Shown in pieces: positions 38,601 through 47,524 of a DNA stretch of 64,000 nucleotides. Positions within the stretch are counted from its first letter, which is position 1; the number at the start of each line of letters is the position of its first letter. Under the pieces are notes generated by a model. It ran no database searches. It was not told the origin of the DNA and was given only the letters and a program-made list of their open reading frames with translations. Origin of the DNA: Gordonia pseudamarae (GTDB lineage: Bacteria; Actinomycetota; Actinomycetes; Mycobacteriales; Mycobacteriaceae); the NCBI RefSeq assembly GCF_025273675.1, contig NZ_CP045809.1:1860001-1924000 (forward strand), read 5' to 3'. Made by a program: the position numbers and the translations under genes.

Positions 38601-40106
38601 ATGGGCATGGCGCACCCACTGCACGACACCGCCCTCATCGATGCACTCGGCACCGACCTGTGTTCGGCCGGCTACACCGGGACCGGGGTGGCCGGTCTGC
38701 TCGGCGACGACGCCCACGAGGCACTTGCCCGCGGCATCTGGTGGCCCGCGCTGCACGCCACCCGGCAGGCCGGATCGTCACCGCTGGCCACGCTCGTACG
38801 GCTGCTGCTGCTCGCCGGTGACGAACCGGTCGCCGACGTCGCCGCGGCACTGCCAGGCTGCGATATCGACGCGCTCGTCGACTGCGGGGTGATCACCGTC
38901 GACGGCACCCTGGCGCGCGCAGCCCTCGACATCCGCCCACATGCCGACGACACCCGCGACTACCTCGTCGTCTCCGATCTCGACGCCGCCACCCGCACCG
39001 GCCCGGTCCACCACGACCATGTGCTCGGGATCGGCGGTGCCTCGGTATCGCTGGCGCGGGCGATCATCCGAGAACCCGTCGGCAGTGCGCTCGACCTGGG
39101 CACCGGCTGCGGCATCCAGGCGCTGCACCTGGACGCCCACTGCACGCGCATCGTCGCCACCGATACCAACCCGCGGGCACTGGCGCTGGCCGCTGCGACG
39201 GCGCGACTCAACGGCATGTCGTGGGATCTGCGCGCGGGCAGCCTGTTCGATCCGGTCGCGGGTGAGACGTTCGATCTGATCGTCTCCAATCCGCCGTTCG
39301 TCGTCGGGGCGGGCGGCCAGGACTACATCTATCGCGACTCCGGGATGGCCGGGGACGGTGTGTGCGAGCGGCTCATCGGTGAGATCGCCGGTCACCTCAA
39401 TCCCGGCGGCATCGCCCAGATCCTTGCCAATTGGATCGTCCGCGAGAACGAACCCTGGGAGACCCGGGTGCGCGGCTGGCTCGCGGGCACCGGTCTCGAC
39501 GCGTGGGTGGTGCAGCGCGAACTGGCCGATCCCATCACCTACGTGTCGTTGTGGCTCTCGGATGCGGGGGAGAACCCCGACGATACGGCGCGGCGCGGCG
39601 CGGACTGGCTCGACTGGTTTCGCCGCGAACGGATCTCGGGAATCGGCATGGGGCTCATCACCCTTCGCGCACCCGGCACCGCCGAAAGGCGCGCTCCCGA
39701 CCAGGTGGTCGAGGAGATCACCGCCGCCGGTGAGGAGGTCACCGGTCACGAGGCCAGGGCGTTCTTGGACCGCCGCGCCTATCTGCGCGAGACCACCGAT
39801 GAACAGCTGCTCGCCGCGCGACTGTCCACCGCACCGGTCATACTCGAGCAACAGTCGCTACCCGGCGAGGACGGTTGGCAACAGGTCGGGGCGTCGGTGC
39901 GCCGGCCCGGCGGACCGGGCGCCGTCCTGGGCGTCGACGAGGTGTCGACGGCCCTGCTCGCCGGCTGTCGCGGCATCGTGCCGCTGGGCGCCCTCGTCGA
40001 TCTCCTCGCCGGATTTCACGACGTGGACGCCGACGCCCTCGCCCAGGCGGCGGTTCCCGTCGTGCGTGAAGCCATTGGTCGGGGGATCTTGTACGAGGTG
40101 AGGTAG
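38601..40106 (+). CDS. Class I SAM-dependent methyltransferase (NPPF type) with extra N- and C-terminal domains
   Basis: A 501-residue enzyme. The SAM pocket is ALDLGTGCGIQALHLDAHC (motif I) and IVATDTNPRALALAAATARLNG (motif II). The catalytic loop is LIVSNPPFVVG, whose NPPF implies methylation of a planar nitrogen on DNA, RNA or glutamine. The N-terminal ~150 residues and the C-terminal ~170 (LDRRAYLRETTDEQLLAARL onward) are not part of the core and look like substrate or regulatory domains seen in actinobacterial homologues. The substrate cannot be told. The ATG at 38601 is used; ATG 38607 is near. It is convergent with the PLP enzyme across a dispersed palindromic repeat. Confidence 0.85.
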   Translation: MGMAHPLHDTALIDALGTDLCSAGYTGTGVAGLLGDDAHEALARGIWWPALHATRQAGSSPLATLVRLLLLAGDEPVADVAAALPGCDIDALVDCGVITVDGTLARAALDIRPHADDTRDYLVVSDLDAATRTGPVHHDHVLGIGGASVSLARAIIREPVGSALDLGTGCGIQALHLDAHCTRIVATDTNPRALALAAATARLNGMSWDLRAGSLFDPVAGETFDLIVSNPPFVVGAGGQDYIYRDSGMAGDGVCERLIGEIAGHLNPGGIAQILANWIVRENEPWETRVRGWLAGTGLDAWVVQRELADPITYVSLWLSDAGENPDDTARRGADWLDWFRRERISGIGMGLITLRAPGTAERRAPDQVVEEITAAGEEVTGHEARAFLDRRAYLRETTDEQLLAARLSTAPVILEQQSLPGEDGWQQVGASVRRPGGPGAVLGVDEVSTALLAGCRGIVPLGALVDLLAGFHDVDADALAQAAVPVVREAIGRGILYEVR

Positions 40107-40153
40107 TCGAGGTCCGCCGCGCTCCCGGACCTGCTCCGAATGCGACCCCGTCG

Positions 40154-40256
40154 CCGGTTGAGGTGCGAGCTTGCGAGCCTCGAAACCCGCTGAGATGACA
40201 TTATTCTGTCGGGAGGTTTCGAGGCTCGTCGCCTGCGCTCCTCGCACCTCAACCGG
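40154..40256. repeat. Dispersed palindromic repeat, copy 2 (complete, nested inverted repeat)
   Basis: The outer arms CCGGTTGAGGTGCGAG (40154-40169) and CTCGCACCTCAACCGG (40241-40256) are exact reverse complements. The inner arms AGCCTCGAAACC (40176-40187) and GGTTTCGAGGCT (40215-40226) are too. The spacer carries no coding signal. Related elements are at 1807, 41564 and 57187-57355. It sits between convergent genes and may double as a transcription terminator. Confidence 0.9.
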
Positions 40257-40267
40257 CAGAAACGGCG

Positions 40268-41488
40268 TCAGCCGAACGTCTTGTCCAGCGCCTGGCGCAG
40301 GTCGGCGGCCAGATCGTCGGCGTCCTCCAGGCCGGTGGAGAACCGTAGGTGGCCGAATTCGCGGAACCCGTCGGGGTAGGCCGCGACCCGCGGACCCTCG
40401 GTGCCGACGTGCACGATCAGCGATTCGTCGTGGCCGAGCGACACCGCGGAGGTGATCACCGTGAGGTGGGAGACGAAACGGTTGTGCGTGGCCGGATCAC
40501 CGCGCAGCGCGAACGCCATCATGCCGCCGAAGCCGCGACCGCCCAATTGCCTTGCGGCCAGTTCATGTTGGGGATGGGACTCCAGGCCCGGATAACAGAC
40601 GTACGCGATCCGGTCGTCGGCCTCCAGCAGTCGGGCAAGGGTCATCGCCGACGCCTGGTGCTGGGCCAGCCGCAGCGGCAACGTGATCGACCCGCGGCTG
40701 ATCAGCCACGCGTTGAACGGGGAGATCACCCCGCCCACATCCACCATCGCCTCGGCCTTCACCTTCGAGACGTGTTCGGCGGCCCCGATCACCGCACCGC
40801 CCATCGCATCTCCGTGCCCGTTGATGTACTTGGTCAGCGAGTGGACCACGAGGTCGGCGCCGTCGGCCAGCGGCCGGTACAGCGGCGGGGGAGTGAACGT
40901 CGAGTCGATCACCAGCAAGGCGCCGGCGGTGTGGGCGATGTCGGCGAGTGCGGCCACATCGGCGACCTTGGTGGTGGGATTGGCGATCACCTCGGCGGTG
41001 ATCATCCTGGTGGCGGGCCGGACGGCCGCCCGCACCGCGTCGAGGTCGGTGATGTCGACGAACGTGGCCTCGATGCCGTACTTGCGGGGCAACAACTGCG
41101 TCCACAGTTTCCACGTCGCCTCGTAGGTGGTGTCGGAGACGATGATGTGATCGCCCGTCGCCAGGAACGTGAAATACACCGCGTGCAGCGCGGCCACCCC
41201 GGATGCGAGCGCGAGCGCATCCTCGCCACCTTCCAGGAGGGCCAGTTTGCGTTGCAGTGCAACCTGATTGGCGCCGGTGTTGCGGGTATAGATCAGATGG
41301 TCGGGATCTGACCAGTCGAGCTTTTCCGGCTCGGGCGGCAGGTGATACGAGTTGGCCATCGTGATCGGGGTCCGGATCGACGGACCGGCGGTGTCGTTGC
41401 CGCCGTGGACGCTGAGGGTCATGTCCCCGTAACTCGTGTCCCCGTAACTCGTGTCCCCGAAACTCGTGTCACCGTGCTGCGCGTTCAT
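40268..41488 (-). CDS. Cys/Met-metabolism PLP-dependent enzyme (trans-sulfuration family)
   Basis: A 406-residue fold-type I PLP enzyme of the cystathionine gamma-synthase/lyase group. The PLP lysine is in VVHSLTKYINGHGD, and the ring-stacking residues lie in the ALASGVAALHAVYFTFLATGD region. Others are the substrate-site YTRNTGANQVALQRKLALLE and the C-terminal LRFSTGLEDADDL. Exact activity (CGS, CGL or methionine gamma-lyase) is not resolvable. The first ~22 residues are a GDTSY/F repeat encoded by 15-bp tandem units; the conserved part begins at MTLSVHGGN, so the ATG at 41422 is a real alternative start. No other sulfur gene is adjacent. Confidence 0.85.
   Translation of the reverse strand: MNAQHGDTSFGDTSYGDTSYGDMTLSVHGGNDTAGPSIRTPITMANSYHLPPEPEKLDWSDPDHLIYTRNTGANQVALQRKLALLEGGEDALALASGVAALHAVYFTFLATGDHIIVSDTTYEATWKLWTQLLPRKYGIEATFVDITDLDAVRAAVRPATRMITAEVIANPTTKVADVAALADIAHTAGALLVIDSTFTPPPLYRPLADGADLVVHSLTKYINGHGDAMGGAVIGAAEHVSKVKAEAMVDVGGVISPFNAWLISRGSITLPLRLAQHQASAMTLARLLEADDRIAYVCYPGLESHPQHELAARQLGGRGFGGMMAFALRGDPATHNRFVSHLTVITSAVSLGHDESLIVHVGTEGPRVAAYPDGFREFGHLRFSTGLEDADDLAADLRQALDKTFG
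41423..41467 (-). repeat. Three 15-bp tandem repeats at the 5' end of the PLP enzyme gene
   Basis: Units at 41423-41437 and 41438-41452 are identical (GTCCCCGTAACTCGT on the plus strand); 41453-41467 differs by one base. They encode GDTSY/GDTSF, directly before the conserved MTLSVHGG. Unit number could vary without breaking the frame. Confidence 0.92.
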
Positions 41489-41563
41489 GCGTCGACGCTA
41501 CGACACGGTCTTGTCACCTGAGGGCTGAGGTCCGGGGAAAGGCGGGACGCACACCCGGTGGAG

Positions 41564-41610
41564 CCTCGAAACCCGGTGAGGCGACAGTGCCGTCTCACCG
41601 GGTTTCGAGG
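41564..41610. repeat. Dispersed palindromic repeat, copy 3, terminator-like
   Basis: The arms CCTCGAAACCCGGTGAG and CTCACCGGGTTTCGAGG are exact reverse complements (17 bp) around a 13-nt loop. The flanks (TACCTCGACCAGCGG to 41645) continue the family. It lies between the minus-strand fadD15-like gene and the PLP enzyme, 55 nt beyond the fadD15 stop, and can end its transcript. Confidence 0.85.
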
Positions 41611-41664
41611 TTCGCGGGCCCGCACCCCTTGGTACCTCGACCAGCGGAAGAGGCCCGTTGCGGG

Positions 41665-43449
41665 CTACGTGTACAGGTCGGCGATGGCGATCTTGTACGA
41701 GTCGTGGATCACGTTGCGCTTGAGCTTGAGCGTGGGCGTCAGCTCACCGGTCTCGATGGTGAAGTCGGTGTCGAGGACCGCGAACTTCTTGATGGCCTCG
41801 GCCTTGGACACCGTCTTGTTGGCGGAATCGACGGCCTCCTGCAATTCGGCGAGGATCTTCTCGTTGGTGCTCAGCGCACTCAGCGGGGTGTCGGCCGGCA
41901 ACTGGTGGCGTTCGAGCCAGCCGGGGATGACCTCCTGATCAAGGGTGATCAGTGCGGCGATGAACGGCTTCTTGTCGCCGACCACCAGGCACTGGCTCAC
42001 CAGCGGGTGGGCCCGGATGGTGTCTTCGAGCTGGGCCGGGGAGACGTTCTTGCCGGCCGCGGTGACGATGATCTCCTTCTTGCGGCCGGTAATGTACAGG
42101 AAGCCGTCGACGAGCTTGCCGATGTCCCCGGTGTGGAACCAGCCGTCCCGGATGGAATCGGCCGTGGCGTCCGGGTTCTGCCAGTAGCCGCCGAAAACCA
42201 TCGGGCCCCGGAGCAGGATCTCGCCGTCCTCGGCGATGGCCGCCGCGGCGCCGGGAACCGGTCGGCCGACAGAGCCGACGTGCTGGTCGGCGACGTTGTT
42301 GGCGGTGATGCCCGCGCTGGTCTCGGTGAGGCCGTAGGCCTCGTACACCGGGATACCGACGCCACGGAAGAAGTGACCGAGGCGCTCGCCGAGCGGTGCG
42401 CCGCCGGACACCGCGCCGATGCAGTTGCCGCCGAGCGCCGCGCGCAGCTTGCCGTAGACGAGCTTGTCGAACAGGGCGTGCTTGAGCTTGAGCACGAGCC
42501 CGGCCCCGCCGGTGTCGCGGGCCTTGCTGTACTCGATGGCCGTGACGGAGGCCTTCTCGAAGATGCTGCCCTTGCCGCCGTCGTACGCCTTCTGCTTGGC
42601 CGAGTTGTAGACCTTCTCGAACACACGCGGCACCGACAGCACATAGTGCGGCTTGAATTTGTCGAGATGGGCCACCAGGTTCGGGATGTCACTGGTATGA
42701 CCGAGGATCACCTTGTTCTCGATGCAGCCGACCTCGATGGCGCGGGCGAACACATGCGCCAGGGGAAGGAACAGAAGGGTGGTGTTTCCCTCGACCAGCC
42801 CCGGCCCCACCGAGTGGGCGCAGGCAGCGCTTTCGGCGAGCAGGTTGGCGTGGGTCAGTGCCACGCCCTTGGGGCGTCCGGTGGTGCCGGAGGTGTAGAT
42901 CAGCGTTGCCGGGTCACTGGCGGTGGTGCCGGCGTGGCGGGCGTCGAGTTCGGCGGCGTCGACGGAGTTGCCTCGCTCGGTGAGGGTCGCGAGTGCGCCC
43001 TCATCGATGACCAGGGTCTCGCCGAGGGCCGCCGCGCCCGCGATCACCTCCTGGTGCTGGATGCGATGCTTGGTCGCCTCGACGATCAGCAGTCGGGTGG
43101 CGGAGTCCTCGAGGATCCACTGGACCTGGTCGGGGGCGGACGTGTCGTAGATCGCCACGGTGACCGCGCCCGCGCGCCAGATGGCGTAGTCGACGACGGT
43201 CCACTCGTAGCGGGTCGAGGACAGCAACGCCACCCGGTCGCCGGGGTTGATTCCCGAGGCGATGATGCCCTTGGCGACCGCGTCCACCTCGTCGGCAAAG
43301 GTCTTGGCGGTGACGTCGACCCAATCGGAGCCCGACAGCTTGCGCAGCAGGACGGCGTCCGGGGTCTCGGCACGGTGACGCACCAGCGAGTCCACTGTCG
43401 TCGCCTTCTCGTCGACCGTGTAGTCGGACGGGGTCGAGTACTGATCCAT
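41665..43449 (-). CDS. Long-chain fatty-acid-CoA ligase, FadD15-like
   Basis: A 594-residue ANL-superfamily enzyme making acyl-CoA from long-chain fatty acids. The P-loop is LIYTSGTTGRPKG, and the other motifs are VYEAYGLTETSAG, GWFHTGDIGKLVDGFLYITGRKKEIIV and the C-terminal GELTPTLKLKRNVI with the adenylation Lys. Length (~600) and the VSPAQLEDTIRAHPLVSQCLVVGD block match mycobacterial FadD15. A near-perfect AAAGGAGAG precedes the ATG. The leader holds a 13-bp inverted repeat (43477-43513). It is divergent from the deaD helicase gene. Confidence 0.93.
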   Translation of the reverse strand: MDQYSTPSDYTVDEKATTVDSLVRHRAETPDAVLLRKLSGSDWVDVTAKTFADEVDAVAKGIIASGINPGDRVALLSSTRYEWTVVDYAIWRAGAVTVAIYDTSAPDQVQWILEDSATRLLIVEATKHRIQHQEVIAGAAALGETLVIDEGALATLTERGNSVDAAELDARHAGTTASDPATLIYTSGTTGRPKGVALTHANLLAESAACAHSVGPGLVEGNTTLLFLPLAHVFARAIEVGCIENKVILGHTSDIPNLVAHLDKFKPHYVLSVPRVFEKVYNSAKQKAYDGGKGSIFEKASVTAIEYSKARDTGGAGLVLKLKHALFDKLVYGKLRAALGGNCIGAVSGGAPLGERLGHFFRGVGIPVYEAYGLTETSAGITANNVADQHVGSVGRPVPGAAAAIAEDGEILLRGPMVFGGYWQNPDATADSIRDGWFHTGDIGKLVDGFLYITGRKKEIIVTAAGKNVSPAQLEDTIRAHPLVSQCLVVGDKKPFIAALITLDQEVIPGWLERHQLPADTPLSALSTNEKILAELQEAVDSANKTVSKAEAIKKFAVLDTDFTIETGELTPTLKLKRNVIHDSYKIAIADLYT

Positions 43450-43476
43450 ATCTCTCCTTTGTCGAACCTGCGGGGC

Positions 43477-43513
43477 TCTCGCCCCTGTTCGGAACGATCA
43501 AACAGGGGCGAGA
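43477..43513. promoter_or_regulatory. Inverted repeat in the fadD15-like leader
   Basis: The arms TCTCGCCCCTGTT and AACAGGGGCGAGA are exact reverse complements around an 11-nt loop, 28 nt upstream of the start codon. It could be an operator for a lipid-responsive regulator or a hairpin in the 5' leader. It is too close to be a terminator of any upstream gene on that strand. Confidence 0.65.
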
Positions 43514-43696
43514 CCAAACGGGCAATTCAGGCACATTCGAGGGCAGATTCGTCGCCGATATCCGCGTGAATGGCACCGAGCGTAGCAGCTGTGCGGTGAC
43601 ACCGATCACATGTGCTCACGGTGAACATCTCCGTTCGATTCTTCGGGACCGCCTGTTGCGCACTAGAGTGGTAGCGGTGAACGAGACTGGCCGGCG

Positions 43697-45523
43697 ATGA
43701 CACCCGAATCCGAATCCGAATCAACGTCCGCCGAGACGTACAGCGAACAGCAAACCGCCCACGGTGACGATACCGCCGGGGGTGGCTTCGGCGGCCTCGG
43801 CATCGATGACCGAGTGCTCGAGGCCATCTCCGATGTCGGCTACGAGTCGCCCTCGCCGATTCAGGCGGCGACGATCCCGATCCTGATGTCCGGTCGCGAC
43901 GTCGTCGGGCTGGCGCAGACCGGCACCGGCAAGACGGCGGCCTTCGCCATTCCCATCCTGTCGCGGCTCGATGACTCCGCGCGCAAGCCGCAGGCCCTGA
44001 TCCTGGCGCCGACCCGCGAGCTCGCGCTGCAGGTGGCCGAGGCATTCGGCAAGTACTCGGCCCATCTGCCCAAGGTGAAGGTGCTGCCCATCTACGGCGG
44101 GCAGAGCTACGTGGTCCAGCTCAACGGCCTCAAGCGCGGCGCACAGGTCATCGTCGGCACGCCGGGGCGCGTCATCGATCACCTCGACCGGGGTACCCTC
44201 GACATCTCCGAATTGGAGTTCCTGGTCCTCGATGAGGCCGACGAGATGCTCACGATGGGTTTCGCCGAGGATGTCGAACGCATTCTCGCCGACACGCCGG
44301 ACTCCAAGCAGGTCGCGTTGTTCTCCGCGACGATGCCGCGGGCCATTTCCCGGCTGGCGCAGCAGTACCTCAAGGATCCGCAGGAGATTACGGTCAAGGC
44401 CAAGACCGCGACCGCGTCCAACATCGCCCAGCGTTATCTGCAGGTCTCGCACCAGCGCAAACTCGATGCCCTGACCCGTTTCCTGGAGGTCGAGCAGTTC
44501 GACGCGATGATCGTGTTCGTCCGCACCAAACAGGCCACCGAGGAGTTGGCCGAGAAGCTGCGCTCGCGTGGATTCTCGGCGGTGGCGATCAACGGCGATC
44601 TGGCGCAGGCGCAGCGCGAACGCACCATCAACCAGCTCAAGAACGGCTCCATCGACATCTTGGTGGCCACCGATGTCGCGGCCCGCGGCCTGGACGTGGA
44701 CCGGATCTCGCATGTGGTCAACTACGACATCCCGCACGACACCGAGTCCTATGTGCACCGGATCGGCCGCACCGGGCGCGCGGGAAGGTCGGGCAACGCG
44801 CTGCTGTTCGTCTCGCCGCGTGAACGGCATCTGTTGCGGGCCATCGAGAAGGCCACACGTTCTACGCTCACCGAGATCGGGCTGCCCAGTGTGGAGGACG
44901 TCAACGCCCAACGCGTGGCGAAGTTCGCCGAGTCGATCACCGAAAACCTGAGCTCGGATCACCTGGATTTGTTCCGCAAGCTGATCGAGGACTACGCCCG
45001 CGACAACGATGTGACGATGGCCGACATCGCGGCGGCGCTCGCACTCGAAACCCGTGACGGCGGCTTCCTCATGGCACCCGACCCGCCGCAGCGCGAACGG
45101 GGCGAGCGCGGGGAGCGGCCCGAGCGTCGTGAGCGCGCGCCCAGGCGGCCCGGGGCCAATTTCGCCACCTACCGCATCGCGGTCGGCCGGGTTCACCGGG
45201 TGTCGCCGGGTGCGATCGTCGGGGCGATCGCCAACGAGGGCGGACTCACCAGAGGTGATTTCGGTAACATTTCCATCCGCGACGATTTCAGTCTCGTGGA
45301 GCTGCCCGACGATCTCGACTCCGAGACCTTGGCGTCACTCCGGCACACCAGGATCGGCAAGAACCCCATCGACATCCGCCGCGATCAGGGTCCGCCCCGA
45401 GCCCGTGGTGGTGCCAAACGTGCAGCTCAGGGTGCACGAGGGTACGGCCGTGACGGAGCCAGGCGATCGGACTCGTGGGGCAAACGCGGCAGCCCCAAGG
45501 TGGCCGGACACCCGCGCGGCTGA
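43697..45523 (+). CDS. deaD: DEAD-box ATP-dependent RNA helicase (DeaD/CsdA type)
   Basis: A 608-residue helicase. Motifs in order are Q (SPSPIQAATIP), I (AQTGTGKTAAF), Ia (PTRELALQVA), II (VLDEADEML), III (SATMP), IV-VI (IVFVRTKQATEELAEKL, ATDVAARGLDVDRI, HRIGRTGRAGR). A DbpA-like RNA-binding domain (FATYRIAVGRVHRVSPGAIVGAIANEGGL) and a basic Arg/Gly tail follow. It remodels mRNA and helps ribosome assembly at low temperature. The N-terminus has an SESESE tract from tandem GAATCC repeats. The ATG at 43697 is used. Confidence 0.95.
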   Translation: MTPESESESTSAETYSEQQTAHGDDTAGGGFGGLGIDDRVLEAISDVGYESPSPIQAATIPILMSGRDVVGLAQTGTGKTAAFAIPILSRLDDSARKPQALILAPTRELALQVAEAFGKYSAHLPKVKVLPIYGGQSYVVQLNGLKRGAQVIVGTPGRVIDHLDRGTLDISELEFLVLDEADEMLTMGFAEDVERILADTPDSKQVALFSATMPRAISRLAQQYLKDPQEITVKAKTATASNIAQRYLQVSHQRKLDALTRFLEVEQFDAMIVFVRTKQATEELAEKLRSRGFSAVAINGDLAQAQRERTINQLKNGSIDILVATDVAARGLDVDRISHVVNYDIPHDTESYVHRIGRTGRAGRSGNALLFVSPRERHLLRAIEKATRSTLTEIGLPSVEDVNAQRVAKFAESITENLSSDHLDLFRKLIEDYARDNDVTMADIAAALALETRDGGFLMAPDPPQRERGERGERPERRERAPRRPGANFATYRIAVGRVHRVSPGAIVGAIANEGGLTRGDFGNISIRDDFSLVELPDDLDSETLASLRHTRIGKNPIDIRRDQGPPRARGGAKRAAQGARGYGRDGARRSDSWGKRGSPKVAGHPRG

Positions 45524-45714
45524 TCGTGGCCGTGGCGTGACGCACAGTTGCCTACCCGTGGTGTGAGGTTTACCCGCTCGTCATGATATGGACATCGCCG
45601 CGTAGCATTGCTTCTTGGTAACGGGTCGCAATGGTGCACCGACATACCGGTCAGGCCGGGCAATGATGCCGGGTGCCATGCGAGCAGACGAAACAAGAAG
45701 CGGGTGAGTCACCA

Positions 45715-46053
45715 GTGTCAGTGGTGAATGCAATTTCAGCCAGAGAAGCAGTCGAGCACAGTCGGCAGGGCGATGCGGTCATCGTCGACGCGCGTCCTCA
45801 GGTGATGCGGCATCAGGGCAGCGTGCCCGGTGCGGTCGTCGTCGAGCCGGGTGATGTGCGGGCCGCCTTCAACCACACGCCGTCGGGTCGGTTCCCGGTG
45901 ATCTCCGATCACGATCGGGAGATCGCCGTGGTATCGGTCCGGTCGCAGGCTCCGGCAATCGCCGAGCAGATCGCTGATCTGGGTTACACCAATGTGCGCT
46001 ACGTCGATGGCGGCTACGGGGCACTGTCGACGTTCACCGGCACGTCCAACTGA
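45715..46053 (+). CDS. Rhodanese-like domain protein lacking the catalytic cysteine
   Basis: A 112-residue single-domain protein with the rhodanese fold: the N-terminal VIVDARPQVMRHQGSVPGAVVVEPGDVR, the central strand IAVVSVRSQ and the C-terminal YTNVRYVDGGYGAL. The active-site loop that should begin with Cys has VSVRSQAP instead, and the whole protein has no cysteine. It cannot be a sulfurtransferase by the normal mechanism and may be a binding or regulatory domain. The GTG at 45715 follows GGGTGAG; the longer frame from 45673 has no good signal. Confidence 0.8.
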   Translation: MSVVNAISAREAVEHSRQGDAVIVDARPQVMRHQGSVPGAVVVEPGDVRAAFNHTPSGRFPVISDHDREIAVVSVRSQAPAIAEQIADLGYTNVRYVDGGYGALSTFTGTSN

Positions 46054-46085
46054 CGTTCTCGCCCCGGCGATCGGGGTGGTCGTAC

Positions 46086-46131
46086 ACACGAGAGGAGCGA
46101 GCCGACACAGGTCGGCTCGCTCCTCTCGTGT
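46086..46131. terminator. Long bidirectional hairpin terminator
   Basis: The 21-bp arms are exact reverse complements around a four-base loop (ACAG, 46107-46110). The left arm begins ACACGAGAGGAGCGAG. It lies between the convergent rhodanese and sirtuin genes and is the most stable simple stem seen in the window. Confidence 0.9.
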
Positions 46132-46141
46132 ATTCGCCCGG

Positions 46142-46930
46142 TCAGTCGCCTACGGCGTCGAGCAAGGCTGGCAGTCCCACCGCCGCCGACATCCGTACGG
46201 ACTCGGTGACGTGGGGGCTGAGTGCGGATTCCTCGATGTTGAACTCGATCACCGGGGTCCCCCCGGCCAGTGCTCGTTCGGGCAATTCTGCTGCGGGATA
46301 GACGATTCCGCTGGTTCCCACGACCAGCACGAGGTCGCTGCCGGTGATCGCGTGCTCGGCGCGCCGCCAGGCATCGCGCGGTAGGCCCTCGCCGAACCAG
46401 ACGACTCCCGGACGGACCGATGACAGGCATTCGTGGCACGAGGGTGGTTCGATGCGCGGCGGCTCGGCATATGCGGTGATATCGAATCCGGCGGGGAGTC
46501 GGGTGCCGGTGCCGTGATATGGCGCCCGGCATGCTGTGCACCGGGGTTCGAACAGGCTGCCGTGCAGGTGGCTGATGACTTCGCTGCCCGCGCGCTCGTG
46601 CAGGTCGTCCACGTTCTGGGTCACCACCATGACAGCGCGGTGATCGGCCAGGGCGGCGATGGCGCGGTGCCCGGGGTTGGGCTGGGCCTCGCTGACGAGC
46701 TTCATCCGCCACAGATACCAGCCCCAGACGAGTGCCGGATCGTCTTCCCAGGCTTCCACCGTGGCCAGCGACGCCGGGTCGTAGCGTTCCCAGAGACCCG
46801 TCTGCGCATCGCGGAATGTGGGCACACCGCTTTCGGCGGACATGCCGGCACCGGAGAACACGGTGATCCAGTGTGCCCGGCGCACGAGGTCGATCACGTC
46901 GGTGGAGAGCGTTGCGGAGTTGCCTGACAT
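46142..46930 (-). CDS. cobB: NAD-dependent protein deacylase, class III sirtuin (SIRT5-like)
   Basis: A 262-residue sirtuin. NAD site: VFSGAGMSAESGVPTFRDA; catalytic site: TQNVDDLHERAGS and HLHGSLFEPRC. The zinc cysteines are CTAC and CHEC. The class III signature is present: GWYLWRMKL contains Y-x-x-R, used by SIRT5 and E. coli CobB to bind succinyl/malonyl-lysine, so desuccinylation is likely besides deacetylation. It removes NAD-linked acyl groups, plausibly from metabolic enzymes such as acyl-CoA ligases. The ATG at 46930 (MSGNSATL) is used, with AAGGTG upstream; a GTG at 46939 is possible. Confidence 0.92.
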   Translation of the reverse strand: MSGNSATLSTDVIDLVRRAHWITVFSGAGMSAESGVPTFRDAQTGLWERYDPASLATVEAWEDDPALVWGWYLWRMKLVSEAQPNPGHRAIAALADHRAVMVVTQNVDDLHERAGSEVISHLHGSLFEPRCTACRAPYHGTGTRLPAGFDITAYAEPPRIEPPSCHECLSSVRPGVVWFGEGLPRDAWRRAEHAITGSDLVLVVGTSGIVYPAAELPERALAGGTPVIEFNIEESALSPHVTESVRMSAAVGLPALLDAVGD

Positions 46931-47524
46931 GCTGAGCACCTTACGTCCCGGACGAATGCCGGGGCGAACTCTTTATCGGGTCGATGAGCGGTTATATCGG
47001 ACCGCCGTGCGATGCAGTGAACTGATTCACATAACAATTTCATAACGGCTTCGGGGGGGTGTCGCGCGAGGCGCACTCGGCGGCATTTGTGCAGGTACGG
47101 GCGTCGGTTCGGTGGGTCGGTTCGGCCGTGCGTGGACGGGCCGGAAGTTACCGACGGGGATACTCATGGGTATACCACTCGGTCACCCCAAAACATGAGG
47201 GAAACCTCACTTTCGTGTGTCATGATGGGTGCCACGTTCCTCGGTGGAAAGCGCGGACCGATCCCGGGTTGGTCATGTAATGCTTTGCGGCACTGATGTG
47301 TTCGATGAATTCGTGATGTGTTCGATGAATTCGAGGAACCGGTCGGCGCGTGGGACGATCTCGCGCCGCCGGCACGAGATGTCCCGCAACGACGCCACTC
47401 GACGATGACGCATGCCCGTATCGCGGCGAGCCCACCGCCGAACGCCTTTGCCGCGACCCGATCACCGATCCGAACCCCGATCACACAGCCCCGAAGATCA
47501 CACAGCCCCGAACGAGGAGAATCC
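46931..47524. other. Intergenic control region of fas
   Basis: This 594-nt gap separates the sirtuin and fas start codons. No convincing gene is present; short minus-strand frames to 47484 lack family features. It holds a perfect 20-bp tandem duplication (47294-47333). The strong GAGGAG ribosome-binding site of fas lies at 47514-47519. The window's plus strand is relatively AT-rich near 47030-47045, a possible promoter for one of the divergent genes. Confidence 0.6.
47294..47333 (+). repeat. Perfect 20-bp tandem duplication upstream of fas
   Basis: The unit TGATGTGTTCGATGAATTCG occurs at 47294-47313 and again at 47314-47333. Each unit contains TTCGATGAA, a TTC-N3-GAA palindrome that could bind a dimeric regulator. 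It lies ~190 nt before the fas start codon. Confidence 0.9.
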
